NCBI RefSeq assembly: GCF_900115345.1
Contig: NZ_FOWC01000013.1
Location: forward strand, 124,001 to 188,000
Reading direction: 5' to 3'
DNA length: 64,000 bases
DNA from: Amycolatopsis rubida
GTDB taxonomy: Bacteria; Actinomycetota; Actinomycetes; Mycobacteriales; Pseudonocardiaceae
The translations under genes were made by a program, and so were the position numbers. Shown in pieces: positions 42,974 through 51,139 of the stretch. Each line of letters begins with the position of its first letter. Position 1 is the first letter of the stretch. Under the pieces are notes generated by a model. That model worked only from the letters and a program-made list of their open reading frames with translations, had not been told where the DNA came from and ran no database searches.

Positions 42974-43651
42974 CTACCCGGTTCGGATGCGGCCGAGCAG
43001 ACTTTCCCTCGCGGACTCGACGTGGTGCTCGGCGAGCCGGGCGAGCCGCTCCCGGCCACCGCTGCGCAACAGTTCCGCCAGTTCGCGATGCTCGTCGACC
43101 ACCCGGGCCCGGTAATGCTCATGTCCGAGCGAAACCCGTTGCAGCTGAAACAGAAACACCTGCGACCGCACCGCGTGCCACGCCTCGGTCAAGCGGCCGT
43201 TGCCCGCGGCGGCGTACACGCGGTCGTGGAACGCGATGTCCAGCGCCAGCAACTGTGGTCCGGGGGCGTTGATCCGGACTGTCTTCGCCAGGTCGGCGAC
43301 CAGCGCGTCCAGTGCGTCGAGATCCGCCGCGGTCGCGTTGGCGCGCGCGGTGACCGCGGCCAGCCGGTCGAGCGCGGCCCGGACCGAGTAGACCTCGTCG
43401 ACGTCCTCGGCGGTCACGTCGACCACCGTGGTCGGGCGATGCCAGCCGCACCGGACCAGGCCTTCCCTGGCGAGCTGGGAGATGCCTTCGCGGACTGAAC
43501 CGCGGCTGATCTCCAGCGACGCGGCCAGTTCGACCTCGCGCAAAGGCGCGCCAGGCCGGAAATGCCCGGCGAAGATCGCTTCGCGCACCCGGTCGGCGGC
43601 CTCGTCGGCGAGCCCGCGGCGCGCCGCCTTCCTCAGGGGGGTGACTTCCAC
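42974..43651 (-). CDS. GntR-family (FadR/FCD) regulator
   Basis: A 225-residue GntR regulator: N-terminal winged helix ([40 protein letters not shown] region) and an FCD ligand domain with metal-type residues ([25 protein letters not shown]). It starts at GTG 43649-43651. It is divergent from the VOC-SDR gene pair and likely controls it; an ATGT-N10-ACAT dyad lies at 43658-43675. Confidence 0.88.
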   Translation of the reverse strand: MEVTPLRKAARRGLADEAADRVREAIFAGHFRPGAPLREVELAASLEISRGSVREGISQLAREGLVRCGWHRPTTVVDVTAEDVDEVYSVRAALDRLAAVTARANATAADLDALDALVADLAKTVRINAPGPQLLALDIAFHDRVYAAAGNGRLTEAWHAVRSQVFLFQLQRVSLGHEHYRARVVDEHRELAELLRSGGRERLARLAEHHVESARESLLGRIRTG

Positions 43652-43657
43652 GTCCTA

Positions 43658-43675
43658 ATGTTGACATTCAGACAT
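43658..43675. promoter_or_regulatory. Candidate GntR operator
   Basis: ATGT...ACAT with TTGAC inside, 7 bp upstream of the GntR start. A larger GTTGAC...GTCAAC arrangement (to 43687) overlaps it. This is a weak but well-placed dyad. Confidence 0.4.
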
Positions 43676-43723
43676 CAGCCAGTCAACGTGAAGATGCCGA
43701 TTTCCGCGCCGAAGGAGTGCCTC

Positions 43724-44146
43724 ATGGCCGTCCGTCCCGCCTTCCACCTGGCCATACCGGTCGACGACCTGCCGAAGGCCCGCGAGTTCTACGGCGGCGT
43801 GCTCGGGCTGGCGGAGGGACGCTCGGCGGACGCGTGGGTCGACTGGAACTTCCACGGCCACCAGGTCGTCACGCACGTGGTCCCGGGCGCCCGCGCGGAA
43901 GCGGGCCGCAATCCGGTCGACGGGCACGACGTGCCGGTGCCGCACTTCGGGCTGGTGCTGGACGTCGGCACCTTCCACGAGCTGGCCGGACGGTTGCGCG
44001 CGGCGGGCGCCGAGTTCGTGATCGAGCCGTACCGGCGGTTCGCCGGCGAGCCGGGGGAGCAGTGGACGATGTTCCTGCACGACCCGGCCGGGAACGCGCT
44101 GGAGTTCAAGGCTTTCCGCGACGAGACGCAGTTGTTCGCGAAATGA
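43724..44146 (+). CDS. VOC (glyoxalase/dioxygenase superfamily) protein
   Basis: A 140-residue VOC protein with metal-binding positions at FHLAIPVDD (His6), HFGLVLD and a terminal Glu in ALEFKAF. It is similar to the dioxygenase-like VOC proteins that act on small hydroxy-aromatic or carbonyl compounds. GAAGGAG is 7 nt before the ATG. Its stop overlaps the SDR start in ATGA. Confidence 0.87.
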   Translation: MAVRPAFHLAIPVDDLPKAREFYGGVLGLAEGRSADAWVDWNFHGHQVVTHVVPGARAEAGRNPVDGHDVPVPHFGLVLDVGTFHELAGRLRAAGAEFVIEPYRRFAGEPGEQWTMFLHDPAGNALEFKAFRDETQLFAK

Positions 44147-44886
44147 ACGTCCTCGTCACCGGAGCCTCGCGCGGGATCGGCCGCGCCATCGCCGTCGCCT
44201 TCGCCACCAGGGGCGACCGGATCGCTGTCCACTGTGGATCCAACCGGGAGGCCGCGCGCGAAACGCTGGAGGCGCTGCCCGGCTCCGGGCACGTGCTCGT
44301 GTCCGGCGACCTCGGCAACCCCGACGCCGCGCAGTGGATCGCCGACGTGGCCGAGGAACAGCTCGGCGGGGTCGACGTGCTGGTCAACAACGCCGCGGTC
44401 GGCACGACTCCGGCCACCCGCACGCCGATCGCCGAAACGTCCTACGCGGACTGGCAGGACGCGTGGCGGCGCACGCTGGAGGTCAACCTCCTCGGCGCGG
44501 CGAACGTGTCCTTCCACGTCGCGCGTCACCTCATCGCCCGCGGCGTGCCCGGCCGGATTGTGAACATCGGATCGCGCGGAGCGTTCCGCGGCGAGCCCGA
44601 ATTCCTGCCCTACGGGGCGAGCAAGGCCGCGCTGCATTCGTTCGGCCAGTCGCTGGCGGTCCAGCTGGCCCCGCACGGCATTTCGGTCACCTCGGTGGCC
44701 CCGGGCTTCACCGCGACCGAGCGTGTCGCCGACCGGGTCACCGACCAGGTGCGCGAGCAGAGCCCGTTCGGGCGGGTCGCCGAACCGGAGGAGATCGCCG
44801 AAGCGGTGGTGTTCCTGGCCTCGTCGGAGACGCCATGGGCGTCCGGTTCGATCCTGGATCTGAACGGAGCCTCGCACCTGCGCTGA
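44143..44886 (+). CDS. SDR family oxidoreductase (FabG-like)
   Basis: A 247-residue classical [14 protein letters not shown] (cofactor), [15 protein letters not shown] with the catalytic Ser, and YGASK. Coupled to the VOC gene by ATGA; the two probably work in one catabolic step series under the divergent GntR regulator. Substrate unknown. Confidence 0.9.
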   Translation: MNVLVTGASRGIGRAIAVAFATRGDRIAVHCGSNREAARETLEALPGSGHVLVSGDLGNPDAAQWIADVAEEQLGGVDVLVNNAAVGTTPATRTPIAETSYADWQDAWRRTLEVNLLGAANVSFHVARHLIARGVPGRIVNIGSRGAFRGEPEFLPYGASKAALHSFGQSLAVQLAPHGISVTSVAPGFTATERVADRVTDQVREQSPFGRVAEPEEIAEAVVFLASSETPWASGSILDLNGASHLR

Positions 44887-44942
44887 GCTGTGAGCTGCGT
44901 CACGAATGCAGCACATCGCGCCCGCCGGGCGTCCAGAGAGGC

Positions 44943-46364
44943 GTGCGGATCGCAGGAAAAGTCATCGCCGGAGCGCTGTCGACGGTGGTGTTCGCCGGCA
45001 CGGCTTACGGGTTCTCGACCCTGAGCGCGCTCGACGACATCACGCGCAGCGACGTCATCGGCGGCGGATCGGTGGACGAAGGCCAAAAGCACGCCGACGG
45101 GGCGCTGGACATCCTGATGGTCGGCCGGGACTCGCGCAAGGGACCGGACGGGCAGATGCTGCCGCAGAGCGTCCTGGACGAACTGCGCGCGGGCGCGAAC
45201 GGCGACGACCTGACCGACACGTTGATCGTGCTGCGGATCCCGGACGGGCAGCAGGAGGTCAAGGCCTTCTCCATCCCGCGCGACTCGTATGTCTCCATGC
45301 CCGGCGGAAAGGGCAAGATCAACGCCGCGTTCGGCCGGGGCAAGGCGGCCGAGGCTTCGAAACTGCGCGCGGCCGGGGAGACCGACAAGGACAAGATCGA
45401 GCAGGAGTCGATGACCGCGGCGCGCAAGGCGACGCGACAGGCGGTCGAGGACCTCACCGGCGTCACCATCGACCACTACGCCGAGGTCAACCTGCTGAGC
45501 TTCTCCGAGATCAGCAAGGCCGTCGGCGGGGTCGAGGTGTGCTTGAAGCGCGCCACCAAGGACGAGAACTCGGGCGCGGACTTCCCGGCGGGCAAGCAGC
45601 GGCTTTCCGGCGGTGCCGCCCTGGCTTTCGTGCGGCAGCGCGACAACCTGCCCGGCACCGACTTCGGCCGGATGCGGCGGCAGCAGGTCTTTCTCGCCTC
45701 GATGGCGCACGAGGTGCTTTCGGCCGGGACGCTCGCCGACCCGGGCAAGCTGAACGGCCTCATCGACGCGGTGAAGAACACGGTGGTGCTGGACCAGTCC
45801 TGGGACATCCTGGACTTCGTCAACAAAATGCGCGGGGTGTCCGGCGGCGGCATCCAGTTCACGACGGTCCCGGTGCTGAACCCGGACTACCGCTATGACA
45901 AGTCCCATCCCGCGGCGACCGCGGTACAGGTGGATCCGGCGCAGGTGAAAGCGTTTGCGGCCGGGTTGGCCGGAGCCGCATCGCCCGCCGCGCGGCCGGG
46001 CGAGCCCAAGGCGGCGGTGGAGATCTCCAACGCCGGGGAATCCGCAGGCCTGGCGGCACGGGTCGCGGATGTGTTGAAGGGCAAGGGGTTCGCCGCCACC
46101 GCCGCGGGCAACGCCCCGGCGCAGCGGACGTCGATCGTGCGCTACCCGGCCGCGCTCGCCGCCGAGGGCGCGGAGGTGGCGAAGGAACTGGGCGGACTGT
46201 CCACCAAGGAATCGGCAGACGTTCCGGCCGGGCACATCCAGGTGGTGCTCGGGAAGGTCTACTCAGGACCGGGGGTGTCGGACGGCGGGTCCGCGGCCGG
46301 CGGGCCGGTGAAGGCCGACCAGCCGCCGCCCGTCACGTCAGACGGTGACAACTGCATCGACTGA
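44943..46364 (+). CDS. LytR-CpsA-Psr (LCP) family protein
   Basis: A 473-residue membrane-anchored LCP protein that would attach arabinogalactan or other polymers to peptidoglycan. One N-terminal hydrophobic segment (residues about 4-22) is followed by the LCP domain with DILMVGRDSR, FSIPRDSYV, INAAFGRGK and FVRQRDNLPGTDFGRMRRQQ, then a LytR_C domain (residues about 360-440) and a disordered tail. The GTG start at 44943 follows AGAGAGG by 4 nt. It ends at a member of the palindrome terminator family. Confidence 0.92.
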   Translation: MRIAGKVIAGALSTVVFAGTAYGFSTLSALDDITRSDVIGGGSVDEGQKHADGALDILMVGRDSRKGPDGQMLPQSVLDELRAGANGDDLTDTLIVLRIPDGQQEVKAFSIPRDSYVSMPGGKGKINAAFGRGKAAEASKLRAAGETDKDKIEQESMTAARKATRQAVEDLTGVTIDHYAEVNLLSFSEISKAVGGVEVCLKRATKDENSGADFPAGKQRLSGGAALAFVRQRDNLPGTDFGRMRRQQVFLASMAHEVLSAGTLADPGKLNGLIDAVKNTVVLDQSWDILDFVNKMRGVSGGGIQFTTVPVLNPDYRYDKSHPAATAVQVDPAQVKAFAAGLAGAASPAARPGEPKAAVEISNAGESAGLAARVADVLKGKGFAATAAGNAPAQRTSIVRYPAALAAEGAEVAKELGGLSTKESADVPAGHIQVVLGKVYSGPGVSDGGSAAGGPVKADQPPPVTSDGDNCID

Positions 46365-46367
46365 CGC

Positions 46368-46413
46368 CTCGTGAGTGGCGATCCCGGGCAGAACCGGGAT
46401 CGCCACTCACGAG
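46368..46413. terminator. Terminator, member 3 of the palindrome family
   Basis: Perfect 20-bp arms (46368-46387, 46394-46413) with a 6-nt loop. It shares TCGTGAGTG/CACTCACGA and CCGG-gcagaa-CCGG with the other members. It serves the converging LCP and FdhF/YdeP genes and includes the stop codon of the latter. Confidence 0.9.
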
Positions 46414-48725
46414 TGGTGGTGCCGCTCCAGCCGAACCACCACGGCCTTCGACACCGGCGTATTGGACTTCTCCGCCACGGAATCCAGCGGCACCAACGCA
46501 TTCGCCTCCGGGAAGTACGCCGCCGCACACCCCCGCGCCGTCGGATACGCCACCGCGCGGAAGCTGGCCGCCCGCCGATCCCCGTCCCGCCATTCCGAGA
46601 CCAGATCCACGATCTCCCCGTCCGCGACCCCCAGCGCGGCCAGGTCGTCCGGGTGCACGAAGACCACCCGGCGCCCGTCCTCGATCCCGCGATAGCGGTC
46701 GGACAGCCCGTAAATCGTCGTGTTGTACTGGTCGTGGCTGCGCAGCGTCTGCAGCAGCAACCGGCCCTCGGGCACCTCGGGATATTCCAGCTCAGACACG
46801 GTGAACGTGCCCTTGCCGGTCGCCGTGCCGGTGAACTCCCGCGAGTCGCGCGGGGCGTGCGGCAGCACGAAACCGTCCGGTTCGCGGACGCGCCGGTTGT
46901 AGTCGTGGCAGCCCGGCACCACTGCGGCGATGCGGTCGCGGATCAGGTCGTAGTTCTTCTCGAACGACCGCCACGGCACCGAGTGGTCAGCACCGAGCAG
47001 CCGCTCCGCCAGCCGGCACACGATGGCGACCTCGGACAGCAACTCGTCGCTCGCGGGAGCCAGCCGGCCGCGCGAAGCGTGCACCTGCGACATCGAGTCC
47101 TCGACCGTCACGAACTGGCGGCCGGATTCCTGCTCGTCGCGTTCGGTGCGGCCGAGCGTCGGCAGGATCAGCGCGGTGCGGCCGGGCACGACGTGCGAAC
47201 GGTTGAGCTTCGTCGACACGTGCACGGTCAGCGAGCACGCCCGCAGCGCGTCCGCGGTCCGGTCCGAATCCGGGGTGGCGGAGGCGAAATTGCCGCCCAT
47301 CGCGAAGAACACCTTGCCGCGTCCGTCCAGCATCGCGCGGATCGAGTCGACGGTGTCCCAGCCGTGGTTGCGCGGCACGGTGATGCCGAACTCGCGGTCG
47401 AGGGCGTCCATGAACGGCTCGGGCATCTTCTCCCACACGCCCATGGTGCGGTCGCCTTGCACGTTCGAGTGGCCGCGCACCGGGCACAGGCCCGCGCCCG
47501 GCTTGCCGATCATCCCGCGCACCAGCGCCAGGTTCACGACCTCGGCGATCGTCGGCACCGCGTGCTTGTGCTGGGTCAGTCCCATCGCCCAGCAGTAGAT
47601 CGTGCGCTCGGACGTCGCGATCATCCGCGCGAGGTGCTCGATCTGCTCGCGCTCCAGGCCGGTCGCCTTCTCCGTTTCCGGCCAGTCGATCTCGCGCAGC
47701 TGCTTGGCCCAGTCCTCGAAGCCGTACGTGGACTTCTCCACGAACTCGCGGTCCACAACGGACCCCGGCGCGGCGTCCTCCCACTCCAGCAGCAGATGCC
47801 CGATCGCCTGGAACAGCGCGAGGTCGCCGCCGAGCCGGATCTGCGCGAACTCGTCGGCCAGCGGCGTGCCCTTGCCGACCACGCCGCGCACGTTCTGCGG
47901 GTTCTTGAACCGCATCAGCCCGGCCTCGGGCAACGGGTTGACCGCGACGACCTTGGCGCCGTGGCCCTTCGCCTGCTCCAGCGCGGACAGCATCCGCGGG
48001 TGGTTCGTGCCCGGATTCTGCCCGACGACCACGATCAGGTCGGCCTGGTGGATGTCGGCCAGCGACACCGAACCCTTGCCGATGCCGGTGGTCGCCGACA
48101 GCGCCGCGCCCGACGATTCGTGGCACATGTTCGAGCAGTCCGGCAGATTGTTCGTGCCGTACGCGCGCACCAGCAGCTGGTACACGAACGCGGCCTCGTT
48201 GCTGGTGCGGCCGGAGGTGTAGAAGATCGCCTCGTCCGGGCTCGCCAGGCCGCGCAGTTCGTCAGCGATCAGGCCGAATGCGTCGTCCCAGGAGATCGGC
48301 TCGTAGTGCGAAGCGCCTTCGCGCAACACCATCGGCTCAGTCAGCCGGCCCTGCTGGCCCAGCCAGTAGTCGGTGCGCTCGTTCAGCTCGGAGACCGGAT
48401 GCGCGGCGAAGAACTCCCGGCCGACACGGCGTTTCGTCGCCTCCTCGGCGACCGCCTTCGCGCCGTTCTCGCAGAACTCCGCCATCTTGCGCTTCTCGCC
48501 GTCGACCTGCCGCGGCTCGGGCCACGCGCAGCCCGGGCAGTCGAAGCCGTCCCGCTGGTTCAGCAGCCGCAGCGTGCGTGCGGTGCGGACCGGGCCCATC
48601 TGCTCCACCCCGCGCGCGAGCGAAACCGCGACTCCCGGGATTCCGGCCGCCCAGCCTTTGGGCTTGCCCACTTCGAGGCGGGCTTCGTCCACGTCACCAG
48701 TCGGAGCTTCGCGAGTCATGGGCAC
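46407..48725 (-). CDS. FdhF/YdeP-type molybdopterin oxidoreductase
   Basis: A 772-residue molybdopterin oxidoreductase of the YdeP/formate dehydrogenase-H-like type. Near the N-terminus, DCPGCAWP (Cys63, Cys66) is characteristic; the Mo-cofactor region has YTSGRTSNEAAF, PDCSNMCHESS (Cys201) and VGQNPGTNHPRML; the C-terminal molydopterin-binding domain begins near LLLQTLRSHDQYN. It lacks an N-terminal ferredoxin domain. The GTG at 48723-48725 lies at good distance from AAAGGCGG; an in-frame ATG at 48717-48719 is also possible. It probably depends on FdhD encoded at 38408. Confidence 0.9.
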   Translation of the reverse strand: MPMTREAPTGDVDEARLEVGKPKGWAAGIPGVAVSLARGVEQMGPVRTARTLRLLNQRDGFDCPGCAWPEPRQVDGEKRKMAEFCENGAKAVAEEATKRRVGREFFAAHPVSELNERTDYWLGQQGRLTEPMVLREGASHYEPISWDDAFGLIADELRGLASPDEAIFYTSGRTSNEAAFVYQLLVRAYGTNNLPDCSNMCHESSGAALSATTGIGKGSVSLADIHQADLIVVVGQNPGTNHPRMLSALEQAKGHGAKVVAVNPLPEAGLMRFKNPQNVRGVVGKGTPLADEFAQIRLGGDLALFQAIGHLLLEWEDAAPGSVVDREFVEKSTYGFEDWAKQLREIDWPETEKATGLEREQIEHLARMIATSERTIYCWAMGLTQHKHAVPTIAEVVNLALVRGMIGKPGAGLCPVRGHSNVQGDRTMGVWEKMPEPFMDALDREFGITVPRNHGWDTVDSIRAMLDGRGKVFFAMGGNFASATPDSDRTADALRACSLTVHVSTKLNRSHVVPGRTALILPTLGRTERDEQESGRQFVTVEDSMSQVHASRGRLAPASDELLSEVAIVCRLAERLLGADHSVPWRSFEKNYDLIRDRIAAVVPGCHDYNRRVREPDGFVLPHAPRDSREFTGTATGKGTFTVSELEYPEVPEGRLLLQTLRSHDQYNTTIYGLSDRYRGIEDGRRVVFVHPDDLAALGVADGEIVDLVSEWRDGDRRAASFRAVAYPTARGCAAAYFPEANALVPLDSVAEKSNTPVSKAVVVRLERHHHS

Positions 48726-48765
48726 ATCGTCCGCCTTTGCGGCGCGGAACCCAAGACGGGGGTCG

Positions 48766-50109
48766 TCACACCGCCTCCCGCCGGTCCCGTTCGCGGCGTT
48801 CGGCGCGCACCAGCGCGCGGTCCGCGGCGGTCACGATCAGCAGCAAGCCGCTGGTCACGATCAGCACGACGGCCAGCCGGTGCAGTCCGCCGGAGTCGGC
48901 GTGCCCGCCATAGCACTGGGCGATGACCGTGGCCGCGACTATCGCGCCGAGGTATTGCGCGGTCCGGAAGAGCCCGCTCGCGGTGCCCATCGTCTCGGCC
49001 GGGGTTTCGCGGTAGAGCGTCGTCTGGTTGGCGACGCTGGTGAGCCCCTGGGCCAGACCGAACAACGCGGCGAGCACGAGCAGCCAGATCAGCGCGGTGC
49101 CGTCGTTCACGAACAGCAGCGCGACGGATCCGGCCAGGAGCGCGGCGCCGACCAGCAGCAGCCGCAGCCGGACGCCGGTGGGCCGTCCGGACAGCGCGGC
49201 CGCGCCCACCGCTATCCCGGACATCGGCAGGAGCAGGAGCCCCGCGGCGGATTCGGCGAACCCGCGCGCCTCCTCAAGCCACTGCACGTAGCCGAACATG
49301 ATCGTGTAGATCGCCAGAAAACTCAGTGCCTGCCGCGAATACGTGCGCAGCACCGGGCCGTTCGCGGCGAGCATCCGCAGGTCGATGAACGGCTTCCGGG
49401 CACGCAGTTCGACCCTCGCGAACAGCCCGCCGAGCACGATCGCCGCGGCCAGCAGCCACAGATCGCCGATGCCGGGCTCCATCAGGTAGCACAGCAACAC
49501 CAGCAGCGCGGCGGAAAACAGCGCGATCCCGGCGACGTCGATCCGCTCCGCCGGCTTCTCGGCCGGGGTGTCCTTGGGCACCCACAGGAGAGTCAGCACG
49601 AGGGAAATCCCGGCCAGCGGCAGGTTCACCGCGAAGATCGCCGGCCAGCCGAAGAGCGCGATGAGCACGCCGCCGAGCGTCGGGCCGATGACCATGACTG
49701 TCTGCGAGGACATCGCCAGCACGGACAGCACCCGAGCCGGAACGCCCTCGCCGATCTCGTCAGCGCGCCGCCGCAGGACCGCCATCGCGGCCGGGAACCC
49801 GGCGCAGGTGCCGATGCCGAGCACCGCTCGGACGCCGGTGAGCCATTCGACGGAGATCGGGATCATCCCGGCGACCCCGGCCACCATCACGACGGACGCG
49901 CCGCCGAGCAGCACGCGCCGCGCGCCGTAGCGGTCGACGAGCAGTCCGACGACCGGCTGCCCGATCGCGGTGGCCAGGTACAACGAGGAAATCAGCCAGG
50001 CCGTGCGGCCCGGTCCGGCGCCGAAGGCCTGCCCGATCGGGACGAGCGCGACGGCGATGAGCGTGGAGTTGATCGGGTTCAGCACGGCGCTCGCGACCAG
50101 CGGGGTCAC
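48766..50109 (-). CDS. MFS transporter (DHA2-like drug exporter)
   Basis: An MFS protein of at least 447 residues with 12 or more hydrophobic segments; LVDRYGARRVLLGGA is the 2-3 loop motif. The start is uncertain: GTG at 50109 lacks a ribosome site and leaves almost no cytoplasmic N-terminus, while the frame continues upstream to CTG at 50160 (about 17 more residues, MTNTATAPAKSRFGARL if used), preceded closely by GAGGAG. It follows the MarR gene in the same direction, so the MarR probably controls it. Confidence 0.85.
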   Translation of the reverse strand: MTPLVASAVLNPINSTLIAVALVPIGQAFGAGPGRTAWLISSLYLATAIGQPVVGLLVDRYGARRVLLGGASVVMVAGVAGMIPISVEWLTGVRAVLGIGTCAGFPAAMAVLRRRADEIGEGVPARVLSVLAMSSQTVMVIGPTLGGVLIALFGWPAIFAVNLPLAGISLVLTLLWVPKDTPAEKPAERIDVAGIALFSAALLVLLCYLMEPGIGDLWLLAAAIVLGGLFARVELRARKPFIDLRMLAANGPVLRTYSRQALSFLAIYTIMFGYVQWLEEARGFAESAAGLLLLPMSGIAVGAAALSGRPTGVRLRLLLVGAALLAGSVALLFVNDGTALIWLLVLAALFGLAQGLTSVANQTTLYRETPAETMGTASGLFRTAQYLGAIVAATVIAQCYGGHADSGGLHRLAVVLIVTSGLLLIVTAADRALVRAERRERDRREAV

Positions 50110-50181
50110 CAGGCGCGCGCCGAACCGGGATTTCGCGGGGGCGGTCGCGGTGTTCGTCAGTGCTCCTCGGGTTGGACAGGG

Positions 50182-50628
50182 TCAGCGCTGGGCGATCCGC
50201 TGCAGCAAGGGCAGCGCGCGCCGGACCGTTTCGAGTTCGTCTTCGGTCAGCTCGCCGGTCAGCGCGGCGGCGAGCCATTCGTCGCGGTGCTGCCGGATCC
50301 CGATGACGGTCTTCGCGCCGAGATCGGAGAGCGAAATCACCACGCGCCTGCCGTCGGCCGGGTCGCGCGTGCGGTTCAGGTAGCCGAGCGAGTCGAGCAC
50401 GCCGAGCGTCGCGGCCATCGACTGCTGCCGCACGTGCTCCGCGGCGGCCAGTTCGGCCTGAGTCCCGGGCCCTTCGCGATGCAGCCGGTTGAGCACGGCG
50501 GTCTGCGTCGGCGTGAGGATCTCGGCGTTGTCGACCTGGCGCAGCCTGCGGTGCAGCTGGCCGACGACGCCGCGGATCCAGCCTGCGGACTCGGCGACGC
50601 GCGGGGGGACGAGCGGGTCATCGGACAT
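50182..50628 (-). CDS. MarR-family regulator of the adjacent exporter
   Basis: A 148-residue MarR regulator (TQTAVLNRLHREGPGTQAEL, then AEHVRQQSMAATLGVLDSLGYL and the wing DPADGRRVVISL). No ribosome site precedes the ATG at 50626-50628, but TAGACT ends 6 nt upstream, so the message is probably leaderless. GTTGA-GT-TCAAC at 50645-50656 overlaps the promoter and is a likely autoregulatory site. It is in operon with the downstream MFS exporter. Confidence 0.88.
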   Translation of the reverse strand: MSDDPLVPPRVAESAGWIRGVVGQLHRRLRQVDNAEILTPTQTAVLNRLHREGPGTQAELAAAEHVRQQSMAATLGVLDSLGYLNRTRDPADGRRVVISLSDLGAKTVIGIRQHRDEWLAAALTGELTEDELETVRRALPLLQRIAQR

Positions 50629-50644
50629 AAGCACAGTCTAGCCT

Positions 50645-50656
50645 GTTGAGTTCAAC
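50645..50656. promoter_or_regulatory. Candidate MarR operator
   Basis: Five-base perfect arms GTTGA/TCAAC around GT, located just upstream of the -10-like TAGACT of the marR gene. Confidence 0.5.
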
Positions 50657-50682
50657 CTGTGCATCAGTGGCCGGAAAGACGT

Positions 50683-50725
50683 GAAGGGCTCCGTGCGGGA
50701 ATCAGATTCCGGCACGGAGCCCTTC
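50683..50725 (-). terminator. Hairpin after the small membrane-protein gene
   Basis: Twenty-base arms (50683-50702, 50706-50725) with one mismatch and a 3-nt loop lie 13 bp beyond the stop of the minus-strand gene at 50738. Confidence 0.8.
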
Positions 50726-50737
50726 GCGGACGTGTGG

Positions 50738-51079
50738 CTAGAGCGGCTGGCCGCTGGTCCCGGCCGGGGAGCCGAGCCCGACGATGTACCCGATGTTCTC
50801 GTCGTTCACCCCGATCGGCTGAACCTGGTGCACCACGATCGCCGCGGCGATCAGCAGGACCAGGCCGGCGATCGCCGCGATCCCGGGCCAGCGGCTCGGC
50901 GCCGCGCCGCCGCGGCCGTACACCGGTGACGGGGCGCTGCGGCGTTCGCGTTTGCGCCGCTTCTTCATGTCCTTCTTGGCGCCGAGCCACGCGTCCCGCT
51001 GGGCGTGCTTGCGCCACTCCGGGTCCATGAGGTCCGGATGGGTTTCCATCCGGTCGTCCGGATCCTCCGGCCGAGTCAT
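50738..51079 (-). CDS. Small single-pass membrane protein, unknown
   Basis: A 113-residue protein: an acidic then strongly basic cytoplasmic part (KKDMKKRRKRERR, about residues 34-46), one hydrophobic helix (AAIAGLVLLIAAAIVVHQV, about 68-86) and a short outer tail ending GSPAGTSGQPL. AAAGGCGG precedes the ATG at 51077-51079. It is divergent from valS with 60 bp between. Not recognised beyond this. Confidence 0.75.
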   Translation of the reverse strand: MTRPEDPDDRMETHPDLMDPEWRKHAQRDAWLGAKKDMKKRRKRERRSAPSPVYGRGGAAPSRWPGIAAIAGLVLLIAAAIVVHQVQPIGVNDENIGYIVGLGSPAGTSGQPL

Positions 51080-51139
51080 CGGCGCACCGCCTTTCCCCCT
51101 GCGTAACCCCGCCGCGGCGGGTTCGTAGACTTGTCCATT

